Notes under the pieces: model-generated | Told to the model about the DNA's origin: nothing | Databases searched by the model: none | Seen by the model: only the letters and a program-made list of their open reading frames with translations | Position numbers and translations under genes: made by a program | Part shown: in pieces, positions 43,276-51,395 of the stretch | How the letters are laid out: each line of letters starts with the position of its first letter | Position numbering within the stretch: the stretch's first letter is position 1 | From: Candidatus Babelota bacterium | Lineage (GTDB): Bacteria; Babelota; Babeliae; Babelales; Chromulinivoraceae | NCBI GenBank assembly: GCA_026389025.1 | Contig: JAPLIQ010000018.1 | Coordinates: forward strand, 1-55,516 | Direction: 5' to 3' | Length of the DNA: 55,516 nt

Positions 43276-43324
43276 TAGATAAAGAAAAAGGCTCTCGACA
43301 TTCGAGAGCCTTTTTCTTTATCTA
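43276..43324. terminator. Strong bidirectional terminator (perfect 22-bp stem)
   Basis: A perfect 22-bp stem (43276-43297 with 43303-43324) with a 5-base loop. The arms contain A-rich and T-rich tracts so that both strands give a T run. It separates convergent genes. Confidence 0.9.
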
Positions 43325-43331
43325 ATTAAAT

Positions 43332-43682
43332 TTATACAGTTGGTCGGCGATCAGTTAGTTCTTTTTCGTACCGATTTATTTCTCTTAAGCCTTTACGAGC
43401 AGTGCACAAGAGTACATATTCTTCCATTGTTAGTGTTGATTTATCAAGCACATCGTTAAGCTGCTCAGTTGTTACTTTTTTTGGACTTAAAAGTTGCATA
43501 CGCTCTTCTTCTGTTAGGCCTATTGTTTTTGACAGCAACTGATTGCGCACGTTAACTAACTCTCCTTTGACGGCAAGTATATCATCGATTGTTGGAGTTC
43601 TTCGCGGTTGTACTTCGCTTGTAAGTGCATTAAGGGTTAATAGGTTTAGGCAGAAAAATAATAAAATATGTTTTTTTTGCAT
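43332..43682 (-). CDS. Small secreted protein of unknown function
   Basis: This is a 116-residue protein with a signal peptide (MQKKHILLFFCLNLLTLNALTS) and an acidic/basic helical mature part, including TIDDILAVKGELVNVRNQLL, LTEEERMQLLSPKKV and TLTMEEYVLLCTARKGL. It looks like a small helical periplasmic protein; no family is recognised. The ATG at 43682 is preferred to the TTG at 43697. It lies about 85 bases after the MCE gene and may share its transcript. Confidence 0.65.
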   Translation of the reverse strand: MQKKHILLFFCLNLLTLNALTSEVQPRRTPTIDDILAVKGELVNVRNQLLSKTIGLTEEERMQLLSPKKVTTEQLNDVLDKSTLTMEEYVLLCTARKGLREINRYEKELTDRRPTV

Positions 43683-43767
43683 AATGAACGCTTTCAAAAT
43701 GTATTAAGGGTTTGTCTTTAAAAAACACTTCATCATACAACTTACTTTTTTAATTTAGTTATATTTT

Positions 43768-45315
43768 TTAAGCAGCAACATTTAAGCTAATTTTTGAAAG
43801 AAGATATTTCATATCATCATCTGCAAAGCGAAGACCGAATCCATAGAATGGTGATGCGTTATCACTGACAATATCATCAACACCAAATGTTAAGTAAAGA
43901 TTGTTGAGGACAAAAATACGGTTTAACCATTTTACATGTGGACGACGCTCATCAGCGTATTGAAGTCTTTGCAGACCGTGCATATCAAACATTTCAACCG
44001 TGGTAATCCAAGAAAGTTTATCGGTACCAACTGGAATAAAGAAGTCAGCTCCCGCTCCAAATGCTCCTTCAAAAAGACCAACTCGGAATGCAAGATTTTC
44101 ATAAATTTTTCCGAATTGGAATCCATAAGCAAAAGCCTGACGATGTTGTGTAAGAATTTGAGGCGCATGCATACGACGGTTAAGAGAAGCAACTTGATCA
44201 TTAGGATCAGTAGGAATTTCATTGTATGGAATTTCTGCGAAATCGTTGCCTCGAGAATCAAGGTAGGTATTGTATTGCCAGTCTCGAGAGACGAATCCTC
44301 TTTCAGAAGATGCAATTTGCCCCATGTAAAAAAAGCTACTGTTGGTATGAATTCGTACGTTAAAGTAACCTTTTATGTCAGTCCATCTGTATTGATCACT
44401 TGGTCTTTGCATATTTTCAGAGTGAGCGTCAAAAATAATGCCAAGTGATTCAAATTTCGCTAAATAATTTTTTATGCCAGAGACAGCTGTTTTAATATCT
44501 CGGTACATATCATCTTCGTTGACCAATTTACCAAGAAGACCGCGACCTTCATCAATTTTTTGAGAAACTGAAGCAATGCTTCCAAATCCTTCGCGAGCTT
44601 CATCGGCTGCACGAGAAATCGATTCAGCAGAACCACTCAGATGCTGTTTAAGCGCTGGCAGTTCATCTTTAAGCGTTGTGGTGAAGCTTTGAATATTGTC
44701 GATAATAGCTTTCAATGCTTCTTTGTCAGAAAGTGCACCATCAAGAGACGATGCGATGTTGTTGATTTTTGAAGATGCGCTAGAAATATTTTCAACGATA
44801 TTTTTTAATTGCTCTGAGCGCTCAGGACCCGTAAACGCATCTTTCATGCTATCGGTGATTTGTTCTACGTGCGTTGCGATATTTTTAAATTTAAACAGAA
44901 GCTCATCAACAGAAACTGCTTCGCGTCCTGGACGAGTTAATTTATTTCCTGAATGAAGTTGCGGGAGCATAGGGTCCCCAGGAATGATTTCTAAATATTT
45001 CGATCCAATTAAACCTTCTTGGCGAACTATGGCATAAGCGTTGTCATATAAAGCATATTTTTTGCTGACCATAATTTTTACTTGAGCATCACCTTTTTGA
45101 GTGAGTTCAATAGTATCAACCCAACCAACTTTTACACCAGCAATTTTTACTTCTGCTTTTTCTGATAATCCAGAAACATCGTCAAAAGAAACTGTGAACG
45201 GATAGTGCCCTGAAGAACTGATCCGAAAAGCTCCAATGCCCAAAACCATGAACATAAAGACACTGACGGCAAGGATGACAAATATGCCAACTTTTGTTTC
45301 TGTATTAATCTGCAA
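43768..45315 (-). CDS. MCE/MlaD-family lipid-transport protein with C-terminal strand-rich domain
   Basis: MlaD-type proteins sit in the inner membrane, face the periplasm and carry phospholipids between membranes with an ABC transporter. Residues 8-30 form the membrane anchor. The MCE domain spans about 38-117 (PFTVSFDDVSGLSEKAEVKI, then GVKVGWVD and IVRQEGLIGSKYLEIIPG). A long helical section (about 145-290) follows, then a strand-rich C-terminal region (FGKIYENLAFRVGLFEGAFG, NLYLTFGVDDIV, FYGFGLRFADDDMKYLL), an arrangement I recall from MCE proteins of other phyla. Length 515. It follows the last pseudopilin gene by 14 bases. Its ATPase and permease partners are not in the window. Confidence 0.88.
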   Translation of the reverse strand: MQINTETKVGIFVILAVSVFMFMVLGIGAFRISSSGHYPFTVSFDDVSGLSEKAEVKIAGVKVGWVDTIELTQKGDAQVKIMVSKKYALYDNAYAIVRQEGLIGSKYLEIIPGDPMLPQLHSGNKLTRPGREAVSVDELLFKFKNIATHVEQITDSMKDAFTGPERSEQLKNIVENISSASSKINNIASSLDGALSDKEALKAIIDNIQSFTTTLKDELPALKQHLSGSAESISRAADEAREGFGSIASVSQKIDEGRGLLGKLVNEDDMYRDIKTAVSGIKNYLAKFESLGIIFDAHSENMQRPSDQYRWTDIKGYFNVRIHTNSSFFYMGQIASSERGFVSRDWQYNTYLDSRGNDFAEIPYNEIPTDPNDQVASLNRRMHAPQILTQHRQAFAYGFQFGKIYENLAFRVGLFEGAFGAGADFFIPVGTDKLSWITTVEMFDMHGLQRLQYADERRPHVKWLNRIFVLNNLYLTFGVDDIVSDNASPFYGFGLRFADDDMKYLLSKISLNVAA

Positions 45316-45329
45316 ATTATTCTCCGGTT

Positions 45330-46379
45330 TTATATCTGATAGGCCTTCATAACCTCAATGCTTATCAAACTATTTTCTGCCTTCGACCTTACTATAGTAA
45401 AGATTGTCGAACTTGTCTCGTTTATATTTGCCTTGAGCAATAAGGAGAATATATTAGCTTCAAATTGTGTCGTCAATATTGTTTTTATTTCTTGAGCAAG
45501 ATCTTTGTACTCTTTTTGATATAAATCTTTTAAAGAATTGTTCCAATCAGTTTCCCAATTTGCAGTTTTTTTACATTTTGCAAATAATGTATCTGTTTCT
45601 TCCTTGGTCATATTTGGTTTTGGCTTAAGTCCTAAAATTTTGCACCAAGATTGAGATAGTAGCCAAGGATTAATGGTGTCTTGTTCGGTAGAAACGGTAA
45701 AAAGATCAGTTAGAAATAGATTTTCTTTTTCAGACGCTTCAAAATTTAAAAAAACGTTTGATTGAAAAGCAGTTTCAAATTCTTTAATGGATAACAACTC
45801 TGTGACATCATTAAAATCAACTTTACGGGTTGCTAGATGCTTTTCAAAGGCTGGAAATAGTGTAGGTTTTTTTGTTATCGCTGCTATTTTTTCAAACATC
45901 CACGTGCATAATTTTTTACGGTCATTTGGTTGGCCTTCATTTAAAAACTTTTTTTTCTCGAAGTCATACAAGCTATTTAAATTTAATTTTCCTTGCTCAG
46001 ATTGTATGGCAATAGAAATGGTTGCATCAATGCCATCAGATTTTTGCGTGAGCTTGTATGTTTCTTGTTTGTTAAAAAATGGAGCTAGTTGTTTAAGAAC
46101 TGTTTGATCCGTGTTGGTTTCTGCTTTTTGTCCCGGAGCTTTTGCTTCTGGAGTCTTTGCTTCTTTTGCTTCTTGGTCTTTTGACTCCTGAGGAGTTATG
46201 ACACTGTGAGCAAGAGCTACGCCGCTGAGCGCAAGGCGATGAGTTTTTTGTTTTGCGACCAGTACTGTCATTAGTTGTCTGTAGGTTATTGCTTGCATAA
46301 AATATAGAGAAATAATGACAGAGCATGTTGATAAAATGCTAAACAATAAAAATAAAATAAAACCTGGTTTTTTATGCAC
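45330..46379 (-). CDS. gspK: GspK-like minor pseudopilin
   Basis: GspK caps the type II secretion pseudopilus. The 349-residue protein has a short KKPG prepilin cleavage site followed by the hydrophobic helix FILFLLFSILSTCSVIISL, without Glu at +5, as is normal for GspK. It continues with an Arg/Lys-rich helix and a large globular domain (LNLNSLYDFEKKKFLNEG, DFNDVTELLSIKEF, INPWLLS). Residues about 63-92 are a Glu/Lys/Ala/Pro-rich insert (QEAKEAKTPEAKAPGQ). Translation starts at a GTG at 46379 overlapping the gspJ stop by 8 bases, preceded by GGAG. Confidence 0.75.
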   Translation of the reverse strand: MHKKPGFILFLLFSILSTCSVIISLYFMQAITYRQLMTVLVAKQKTHRLALSGVALAHSVITPQESKDQEAKEAKTPEAKAPGQKAETNTDQTVLKQLAPFFNKQETYKLTQKSDGIDATISIAIQSEQGKLNLNSLYDFEKKKFLNEGQPNDRKKLCTWMFEKIAAITKKPTLFPAFEKHLATRKVDFNDVTELLSIKEFETAFQSNVFLNFEASEKENLFLTDLFTVSTEQDTINPWLLSQSWCKILGLKPKPNMTKEETDTLFAKCKKTANWETDWNNSLKDLYQKEYKDLAQEIKTILTTQFEANIFSLLLKANINETSSTIFTIVRSKAENSLISIEVMKAYQI

Positions 46380-47382
46380 GACTTACTCCTGGTTTATTTT
46401 CTGCAGGTTGCAGCTTGGCTACTTGAGGTCCGGTTTGGATTGCTGGATTTGGACTACCTGGGGCTCCGCCATCTGTAGGCGATTTAGCTTGGTCGCCTTT
46501 AGCTTTTTGCTGCGCTTGCGATCTTTTTTCTGCAAATGATTTTAGGCCTTGTTCTTGATTGATTGGAATCATGAAAAATATTTCATAATCGATTGCAGGT
46601 TTTTCCATGTCATGAAAAAAAGAAACTTTTAATTTTATTGCTTCTGGCAAGTCGGGAGTCTCATCATCATCTTTTTTCTTTGTGTCATCGCCTTTAGCTT
46701 CTTTTTGCTTGCTGTCTTGTTTACCATCAGGTGCAGATTTCTTTTTTTTCTTGTCCCACTCTTTAGCCCATGTGAAAGAAAGTTTTTTCCCGCTGTCTTC
46801 TTTTTTTGTTTGATCAATGTAGCCAAATTCGATAGACAACTTTGTAATGTTGCTTGCTAGCTCGTAAAAAGTGCCTTCTTTCATTTTTTCGATATCGAAA
46901 TCAGCTGACGGTTTTTTATCTTCTTTGCGCATGAGTTTAAAAACATCTTTGTTTTGTGTATCTGGAATTAATGTGTACACAACTCGAACAAATCGAGCAG
47001 TGTTTTCACCGTACATTTGTAGCGGGTTGGTAGTCACAAAGGTTAAAAAACTGAGGTTTTTATCACTACTTTGTGCATATAAAAAGTTATTTCGTTTTAT
47101 TTTTGAGTCAGAGTTAGCTGCTTTAGCGGTTGCTTGCTCTGGTGATTTTAATTTTTCATACATCTCCTCAGTAAACCAAAGGGGCGAAATCCCTTCAAAG
47201 TCAGCGCTTAGTCGATCACGTAAAATCATAATCTTTGTGTCATTAGTTGTGACTTTTTGAACTGTCGCAGCAGCTTTATTTACTTGATTGTAAATGGTGA
47301 ATGCAGCAGACATGAGCATGGTTGAAATCATCATGCTTATGGCAAATTCAAATAATGTAAACCCGCGTTGGTTGTTTATCAT
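46372..47382 (-). CDS. gspJ: GspJ-like minor pseudopilin
   Basis: This 336-residue prepilin has the cleavage site NNQRG followed by FTLFEFAISMMISTMLMSAAF with Glu at +5. The globular domain shows SADFEGISPLWFTEE, FLTFVTTNP and TRFVRVVYTLIPD elements of GspJ. A Lys/Asp-rich low-complexity insertion lies at about 222-255 (KKKKKSAPDGKQDSKQ), and the last 50 residues are Gln/Ala/Pro-rich; neither is normal for the family. The frame extends to 47460, but the ATG at 47382 overlaps the gspI stop (ATGA) and gives the short prepilin leader. Confidence 0.8.
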   Translation of the reverse strand: MINNQRGFTLFEFAISMMISTMLMSAAFTIYNQVNKAAATVQKVTTNDTKIMILRDRLSADFEGISPLWFTEEMYEKLKSPEQATAKAANSDSKIKRNNFLYAQSSDKNLSFLTFVTTNPLQMYGENTARFVRVVYTLIPDTQNKDVFKLMRKEDKKPSADFDIEKMKEGTFYELASNITKLSIEFGYIDQTKKEDSGKKLSFTWAKEWDKKKKKSAPDGKQDSKQKEAKGDDTKKKDDDETPDLPEAIKLKVSFFHDMEKPAIDYEIFFMIPINQEQGLKSFAEKRSQAQQKAKGDQAKSPTDGGAPGSPNPAIQTGPQVAKLQPAENKPGVSRA

Positions 47383-47837
47383 GCTACACCCTTGGGAACT
47401 TTGGCAGAAGGAGCTTCTTCTTTTTCCTTCTTGGGTGGAATGTATAAAAATGAAAACCATTGATCTTGCTGTTGGTCTCTTTGCGCAGAAGCTTGCACCA
47501 TAAAAACGTTTTTTGAAAAATTTTTATACAGCTGTGATGACTGCGCAATTGGTTTGATAACAATATCTAATTTTACGTCAGGATTATCTTTTTCTTTATG
47601 GACTTTAACATCTGCGACACTCTTTTTTTCTTGTACCGCTTGGCTTATTGCAAGTTTAAAATCGATCATTTCTTTATCAAGTTCTAAAAGATTAGAAACT
47701 GAATTGTGCGACTTTGTTAAATTTTGAAAAATAGTTGATTGCATCATAAAAAGAGATGTGCCCACAATGGTCAATAGTGCGAGTGCAATTATAATTTCGA
47801 TAAAGGTAAATCCACTACGGCTTTGCAAAGGTATCAT
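47379..47837 (-). CDS. gspI: GspI-like minor pseudopilin
   Basis: This 152-residue prepilin has the cleavage motif SRSG then FTFIEIIIALALLTIVGTSL with Glu at +5, followed by a small domain with KLDIVIKPI and WFSFLYIPP strands. The C-terminal tail is Lys/Glu/Pro/Ala-rich (KKEKEEAPSAKVPKGVA). The ATG at 47837 lies 23 bases inside the end of gspH and gives a normal leader length. The small size, position and motif suit GspI, but the H/I/J order is assigned mainly by operon position. Confidence 0.75.
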   Translation of the reverse strand: MIPLQSRSGFTFIEIIIALALLTIVGTSLFMMQSTIFQNLTKSHNSVSNLLELDKEMIDFKLAISQAVQEKKSVADVKVHKEKDNPDVKLDIVIKPIAQSSQLYKNFSKNVFMVQASAQRDQQQDQWFSFLYIPPKKEKEEAPSAKVPKGVA

Positions 47838-48387
47838 GAAGTTTCGCCTGGCTATAAAAAGGGTTGATAATGATAGCAAATTGATTGTTGGTTTCTTCGT
47901 TTTCATCTTCAATATTTATCGTAACGGTCTGACTTGTACCATCAGGCATAATGTAAAACCATGCATCGTGCGTAACTTTACCTTGGCCCATTTCATCAAC
48001 ACCTTGGATGAAAAAATTTTTTATGATCAAGGGCTCAGGAATTGTTGCGGAGCTATGAAATATTCCATCTGCCACAGGCTTAAATTGTTTATGTTTGTCT
48101 TGCTCTTTTGATGGAGTATGAATTTTAACTTTAATTTCACGATGATCAAAATCAAAAAAAACTTGATGAATTTTTTTGGACGCAATTGCTTGGTAAACGG
48201 TGTCTGAAAGTAGCTGTGAAAAGTTTGAAAAAAATTCTTTTTTTTCTTTGCCGCGTGGGTTGGTTAAAAAGCGTGGAGCAACAAAGGACATAAACATTGA
48301 AATTAAAAGTAATAAAACAAGGATCTCGATAAACGAGACCCCTGCTGTTGTATGTTTTAATTTACTTGTCGTCTTACTTTGAAGCAT
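47815..48387 (-). CDS. gspH: GspH-like minor pseudopilin
   Basis: This 190-residue prepilin has the cleavage motif TTAG then VSFIEILVLLLLISMFMSFVA with Glu at +5, and a strand-rich domain with KIHQVFFDFDHREIKVKIH and a C-terminal DGTSQTVTINIEDENEE. These fit GspH/FimT-type minor pseudopilins. The frame opens upstream to 48450, but the ATG at 48387 lies within the last codons of gspG (14-base overlap) and gives a leader of about 16 residues. Confidence 0.75.
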   Translation of the reverse strand: MLQSKTTSKLKHTTAGVSFIEILVLLLLISMFMSFVAPRFLTNPRGKEKKEFFSNFSQLLSDTVYQAIASKKIHQVFFDFDHREIKVKIHTPSKEQDKHKQFKPVADGIFHSSATIPEPLIIKNFFIQGVDEMGQGKVTHDAWFYIMPDGTSQTVTINIEDENEETNNQFAIIINPFYSQAKLHDTFAKP

Positions 48388-48796
48388 AGATTCGATCTTC
48401 TTCTTTTTCTGGATCGCCATTTGAGTAAAGTTCATATGGTGGATTTGCACCTGGAGTTAATTTATAAACTAAATCATTATCCCAACCATCTTTTGGCAAC
48501 TCAAGCACTCCGCTATCTTCGTTTCCTGCATAAGGCCCTTGCCAGTTTGAAGCACCTTCTGGTTTCTTTAAAAGATCTTCAAGACGTTCTGGATATTTGC
48601 CACAATCCATTTTGTATTGCTTTAAGCCTTGTTGAGTAACTTTGAGAGTGTTTTTTGTTGTCGTTGTTTTGCCACGACCGAGAAGCCCCATAACTCTAGG
48701 TCCGACCATTGTCATGAGTATTCCCATTAAAACAAGCACGAACATCATTTCGATAAAGCTAAAACCACGCTGTAATGTATTTTGGTTTGAGATCAT
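48374..48796 (-). CDS. gspG: GspG major pseudopilin
   Basis: This 140-residue protein is the main subunit of the type II secretion pseudopilus. The cleavage site QRG is followed by FSFIEMMFVLVLMGILMTMVGP with Glu at +5. Typical family segments are VTQQGLKQYKMDCGKYPERLEDLL, NWQGPYAG and PKDGWDNDLVY..., ending in GDPEKEEDRI, which forms the calcium-site loop in known GspG structures. Length and layout are standard. It starts 46 bases after gspF. Confidence 0.92.
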   Translation of the reverse strand: MISNQNTLQRGFSFIEMMFVLVLMGILMTMVGPRVMGLLGRGKTTTTKNTLKVTQQGLKQYKMDCGKYPERLEDLLKKPEGASNWQGPYAGNEDSGVLELPKDGWDNDLVYKLTPGANPPYELYSNGDPEKEEDRIYASK

Positions 48797-48842
48797 AATA
48801 AAATCCTTTCATTTATGAATCTATTTTTTATGGACACACTTT

Positions 48843-50045
48843 TTACATTTCATACATACTCATCATCGGTCCCATGATTGCAAACATGATAAATCCAATG
48901 ACGCAACCCATTACAACTGTCATGATAGGTTCTAATTTTGATGTTAGGCTATCGGAAAAGTCATTAAGTTCAACTTCATAATTATGTGCAACAGTCAGGA
49001 GCATGAAATCAAGATTACCGCTTTGTTCTCCGGTGTTAATTAAGTAAATTGCCATAGGCGGAAACAGGCCAGTTTCTTTTAAAAATGGTGAAATTTTACC
49101 CTGTTTTATAATTTTGTCTTTTGCTTCTTTTAACGTTTCGACCAAAATGCTGTTATCAATAATATTGCATACGATATCTAAGGCTTGCGATAAATTTACA
49201 CCACTTTCAAGCAGCATACCGAGCGTGCCGCAAAATTGTACAACCGCGCTTGTTTGTGCAAAAAATTTCACGACAGGAATTTTAAGTTTGAGGGTATCAA
49301 GTGTGCGTTTTCCTTCGGGGCGAGATTTCCAATATTGAAACGCTATAGCAATTGTTAAAATAATAACGAGAACCACGAGATAATGATTGGTCAAAATATA
49401 TGAACCAGTCAATAGTATTTGAGTTGCGAGCGGCACTTCTTTCCCAGCTGTTTTGAGCATGGATTTTAATTGCGGAATAATAAGTGTCATGATTGCAACG
49501 ACTGCCATTGCCATGATCCCGAGTTGCATGAGTGGTCCGGAAAAAGCTTTGCTTACTTTTCTTCGCGTTTCTTCAGTGCGTTCTAGATATTCAACTAATC
49601 GTTCTAGAATAGTTTCAAGTTTACCACTTGCTTCACCAGCTTTAACGAGTTGAATGTAAATGTTGCTAAATGTTTTAGGGTAGGATGCCAGTCCGTCAGC
49701 CAGTGATTTACCTTCTTTAACACCATCTTTTAAACTGATGATGATTGAACGAAGTTTTCCTGTGAATTGATCAGAGAGAAGTTCAAGCGATTGAAGGAGT
49801 GGAACGCCTGATTTTAAAAGAACTGCAAGTTGTTTTGTAAAAAAAATGATATCTTTAAACGATACAGGTTGCTCGAAAAGCGAAGCGAAAAATGAAGCCC
49901 CAGATTCTTTTTGTATTTTGACTTCAAAAGGAAAAAGTCCTTTGGCTGTGAGCAGTGAGCGAACCGCTTCAACGGATGAAGCGTCAAGGTGACCGCTTAC
50001 TTTTTTTCCTTCTTTGGATAAAGCACGATAAAAATAAAGTGCCAT
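48843..50045 (-). CDS. gspF: GspF/PilC-type inner-membrane platform protein
   Basis: GspF is the polytopic inner-membrane platform of type II secretion systems. The 400-residue protein begins MALYFYRALSKEGKKVSGHL and has two T2SF domains (about 68-190 and 270-395), with FFTKQLAVLLKSGVPLLQSL repeated in form by AQTSAVVQFCGTLGMLLESGV, and three or more membrane helices. The last is VVMGCVIGFIMFAIMGPMMSM. It is the first gene of the pseudopilin operon. The ATPase (GspE), secretin (GspD) and prepilin peptidase are not in the window. Confidence 0.92.
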   Translation of the reverse strand: MALYFYRALSKEGKKVSGHLDASSVEAVRSLLTAKGLFPFEVKIQKESGASFFASLFEQPVSFKDIIFFTKQLAVLLKSGVPLLQSLELLSDQFTGKLRSIIISLKDGVKEGKSLADGLASYPKTFSNIYIQLVKAGEASGKLETILERLVEYLERTEETRRKVSKAFSGPLMQLGIMAMAVVAIMTLIIPQLKSMLKTAGKEVPLATQILLTGSYILTNHYLVVLVIILTIAIAFQYWKSRPEGKRTLDTLKLKIPVVKFFAQTSAVVQFCGTLGMLLESGVNLSQALDIVCNIIDNSILVETLKEAKDKIIKQGKISPFLKETGLFPPMAIYLINTGEQSGNLDFMLLTVAHNYEVELNDFSDSLTSKLEPIMTVVMGCVIGFIMFAIMGPMMSMYEM

Positions 50046-50168
50046 TTTTCGAAATCCTTTATCTTTTTTGAGACATCAAACTTGTAAAAATTTACTTTTA
50101 TTTTATTTTAAAGTAAAAATATACCTGTAAAAATTAAAACTTACATAACGTTAGCATATGGGGGAAAT

Positions 50169-51317
50169 GTGCACAAGTATATTAAGTTATCATTCTATTT
50201 AATGCTTGTTTTGATTGTAGCACAGCGTGAAGCGGTTACGGCACAAGCTCTTGTTAAAGTGGCGCCAGCGTCATCCTCGGACTTGATCCGAGGATCAAGC
50301 AATAAAGAATTATCATCTGTCAAAAACAATCAAGTTTTTATTGCAAAGGAATCTGTAAAAACTCCTGATAAGCCAAAGTCAACGTCATCTATAAATCTGT
50401 CGGGCAGTGAGCTAACAAGTGATGCATTGTCGCGACAAGAAGTTGATCTGATTAGTTTTTTTTGTAAACCAATCACGTTTACTCCAGATGGCATCAGTTA
50501 TTATTTTAAGTATGTGTACAATCATCCTGAGTACATTAATTATTTGCCATACAGCCTTTCTCATATGATTCAATTTTTAGAATATGGTCAAAAATCTGGT
50601 CAAACAGAGGTATTTGCAGCGTCAGTTATTAAAATGTTTATGCAAAAAATTAAAGCAGTTTCGTACGTTGAAGCAGAAGCATTTGCTGAATTTTTACCAA
50701 AATTAACTCAGGCTATGAAGCCATATTTGGAAAAAAAAGAAGCAAGTTTTTTGCATGAAATGCAGATTGTTTTAAAGGAAAAATTGACCACTATTTTTTC
50801 AAAATATTTTTCATATTTCCAAAAAAATCCTGATGGATTTATGGATTCTTTAGCTGAGCAGATTGCAAAGCAAACCAACCAAAGCGCAACGCAGCAGCAT
50901 ATTGAAGTTGAGCATTTGAAAAAAGACGTTTTACGATTCTTAGAGCTCTGTGCAAATAAATTAGTCTGGTCCTCGAAAGATGATTTGCAGGTTTGGTACA
51001 CGTGCAACAGGCTTGCTCATGAATGCCAGATTTGCCTTGATCAAAAGGTTTTATGCAACCAAGACGCTCTTGATGATATGTGTTGGTCATTTATTCATCG
51101 CTTCTGTTACTTTGTTGAACTCTCATCAGGATCGCTTGATAAAGATTTTTACAGCCATGTACTTCATGATTTGCAAACAAAGCCGTTAATCTTAGTTGCC
51201 CTTGAAGAGCAAGAAGATTTGATGACATCAAAGAAATCACATTTGATCATGCGTATGCAAGCATGTAAAGATCTATGCTGCTCTATGAACTTTGACACAA
51301 TGAAAATGAATAGTTAA
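50169..51317 (+). CDS. Secreted helical protein with in-frame palindromic repeat
   Basis: This 382-residue protein has a signal peptide (about residues 1-26) and starts at a GTG preceded by GGGGGAAAT. Residues 34-45 (ASSSDLIRGSSN) are encoded by the palindromic repeat. The rest is helical with no recognised domain. The C-terminal third is Cys-rich (CNRLAHECQICLDQKVLCN, MCWSFIHRFC and CKDLCCSM), suggesting disulfides or metal binding. It is divergent from gspF and convergent with the beta-barrel gene, from which a terminator separates it. Export through the neighbouring type II system is possible but unproven. Confidence 0.75.
   Translation: MHKYIKLSFYLMLVLIVAQREAVTAQALVKVAPASSSDLIRGSSNKELSSVKNNQVFIAKESVKTPDKPKSTSSINLSGSELTSDALSRQEVDLISFFCKPITFTPDGISYYFKYVYNHPEYINYLPYSLSHMIQFLEYGQKSGQTEVFAASVIKMFMQKIKAVSYVEAEAFAEFLPKLTQAMKPYLEKKEASFLHEMQIVLKEKLTTIFSKYFSYFQKNPDGFMDSLAEQIAKQTNQSATQQHIEVEHLKKDVLRFLELCANKLVWSSKDDLQVWYTCNRLAHECQICLDQKVLCNQDALDDMCWSFIHRFCYFVELSSGSLDKDFYSHVLHDLQTKPLILVALEEQEDLMTSKKSHLIMRMQACKDLCCSMNFDTMKMNS
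50270..50301. repeat. Palindromic repeat, copy 3 (inside secreted protein gene)
   Basis: It matches copies at 19851 and 38761 (GTCATCCTCGG.CTTGATCCGAGGATCAAGC). It is read in frame on the plus strand, the opposite reading direction from copy 2, as residues 34-45 just after the signal peptide. Confidence 0.8.
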
Positions 51318-51335
51318 AAATTAAAAAAACAATGT

Positions 51336-51376
51336 AACAAAAATGGCGCAGCTTTATGAGCTGCGCCATTTTTGTT
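51336..51376. terminator. Bidirectional terminator between convergent genes
   Basis: A perfect 18-bp GC-containing stem (51336-51353 with 51359-51376) with a 5-base loop, flanked by A and T tracts on both sides. Confidence 0.9.
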
Positions 51377-51395
51377 TTTATAAAATTTAATTCTT

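Noticed and set aside
50990-51130. RING-finger-like CQICLD in the secreted protein at 50169
   Set aside because: The following cysteine and histidine spacing (CWSFIHRFC) does not fit the C3HC4 pattern, and the protein has a signal peptide.
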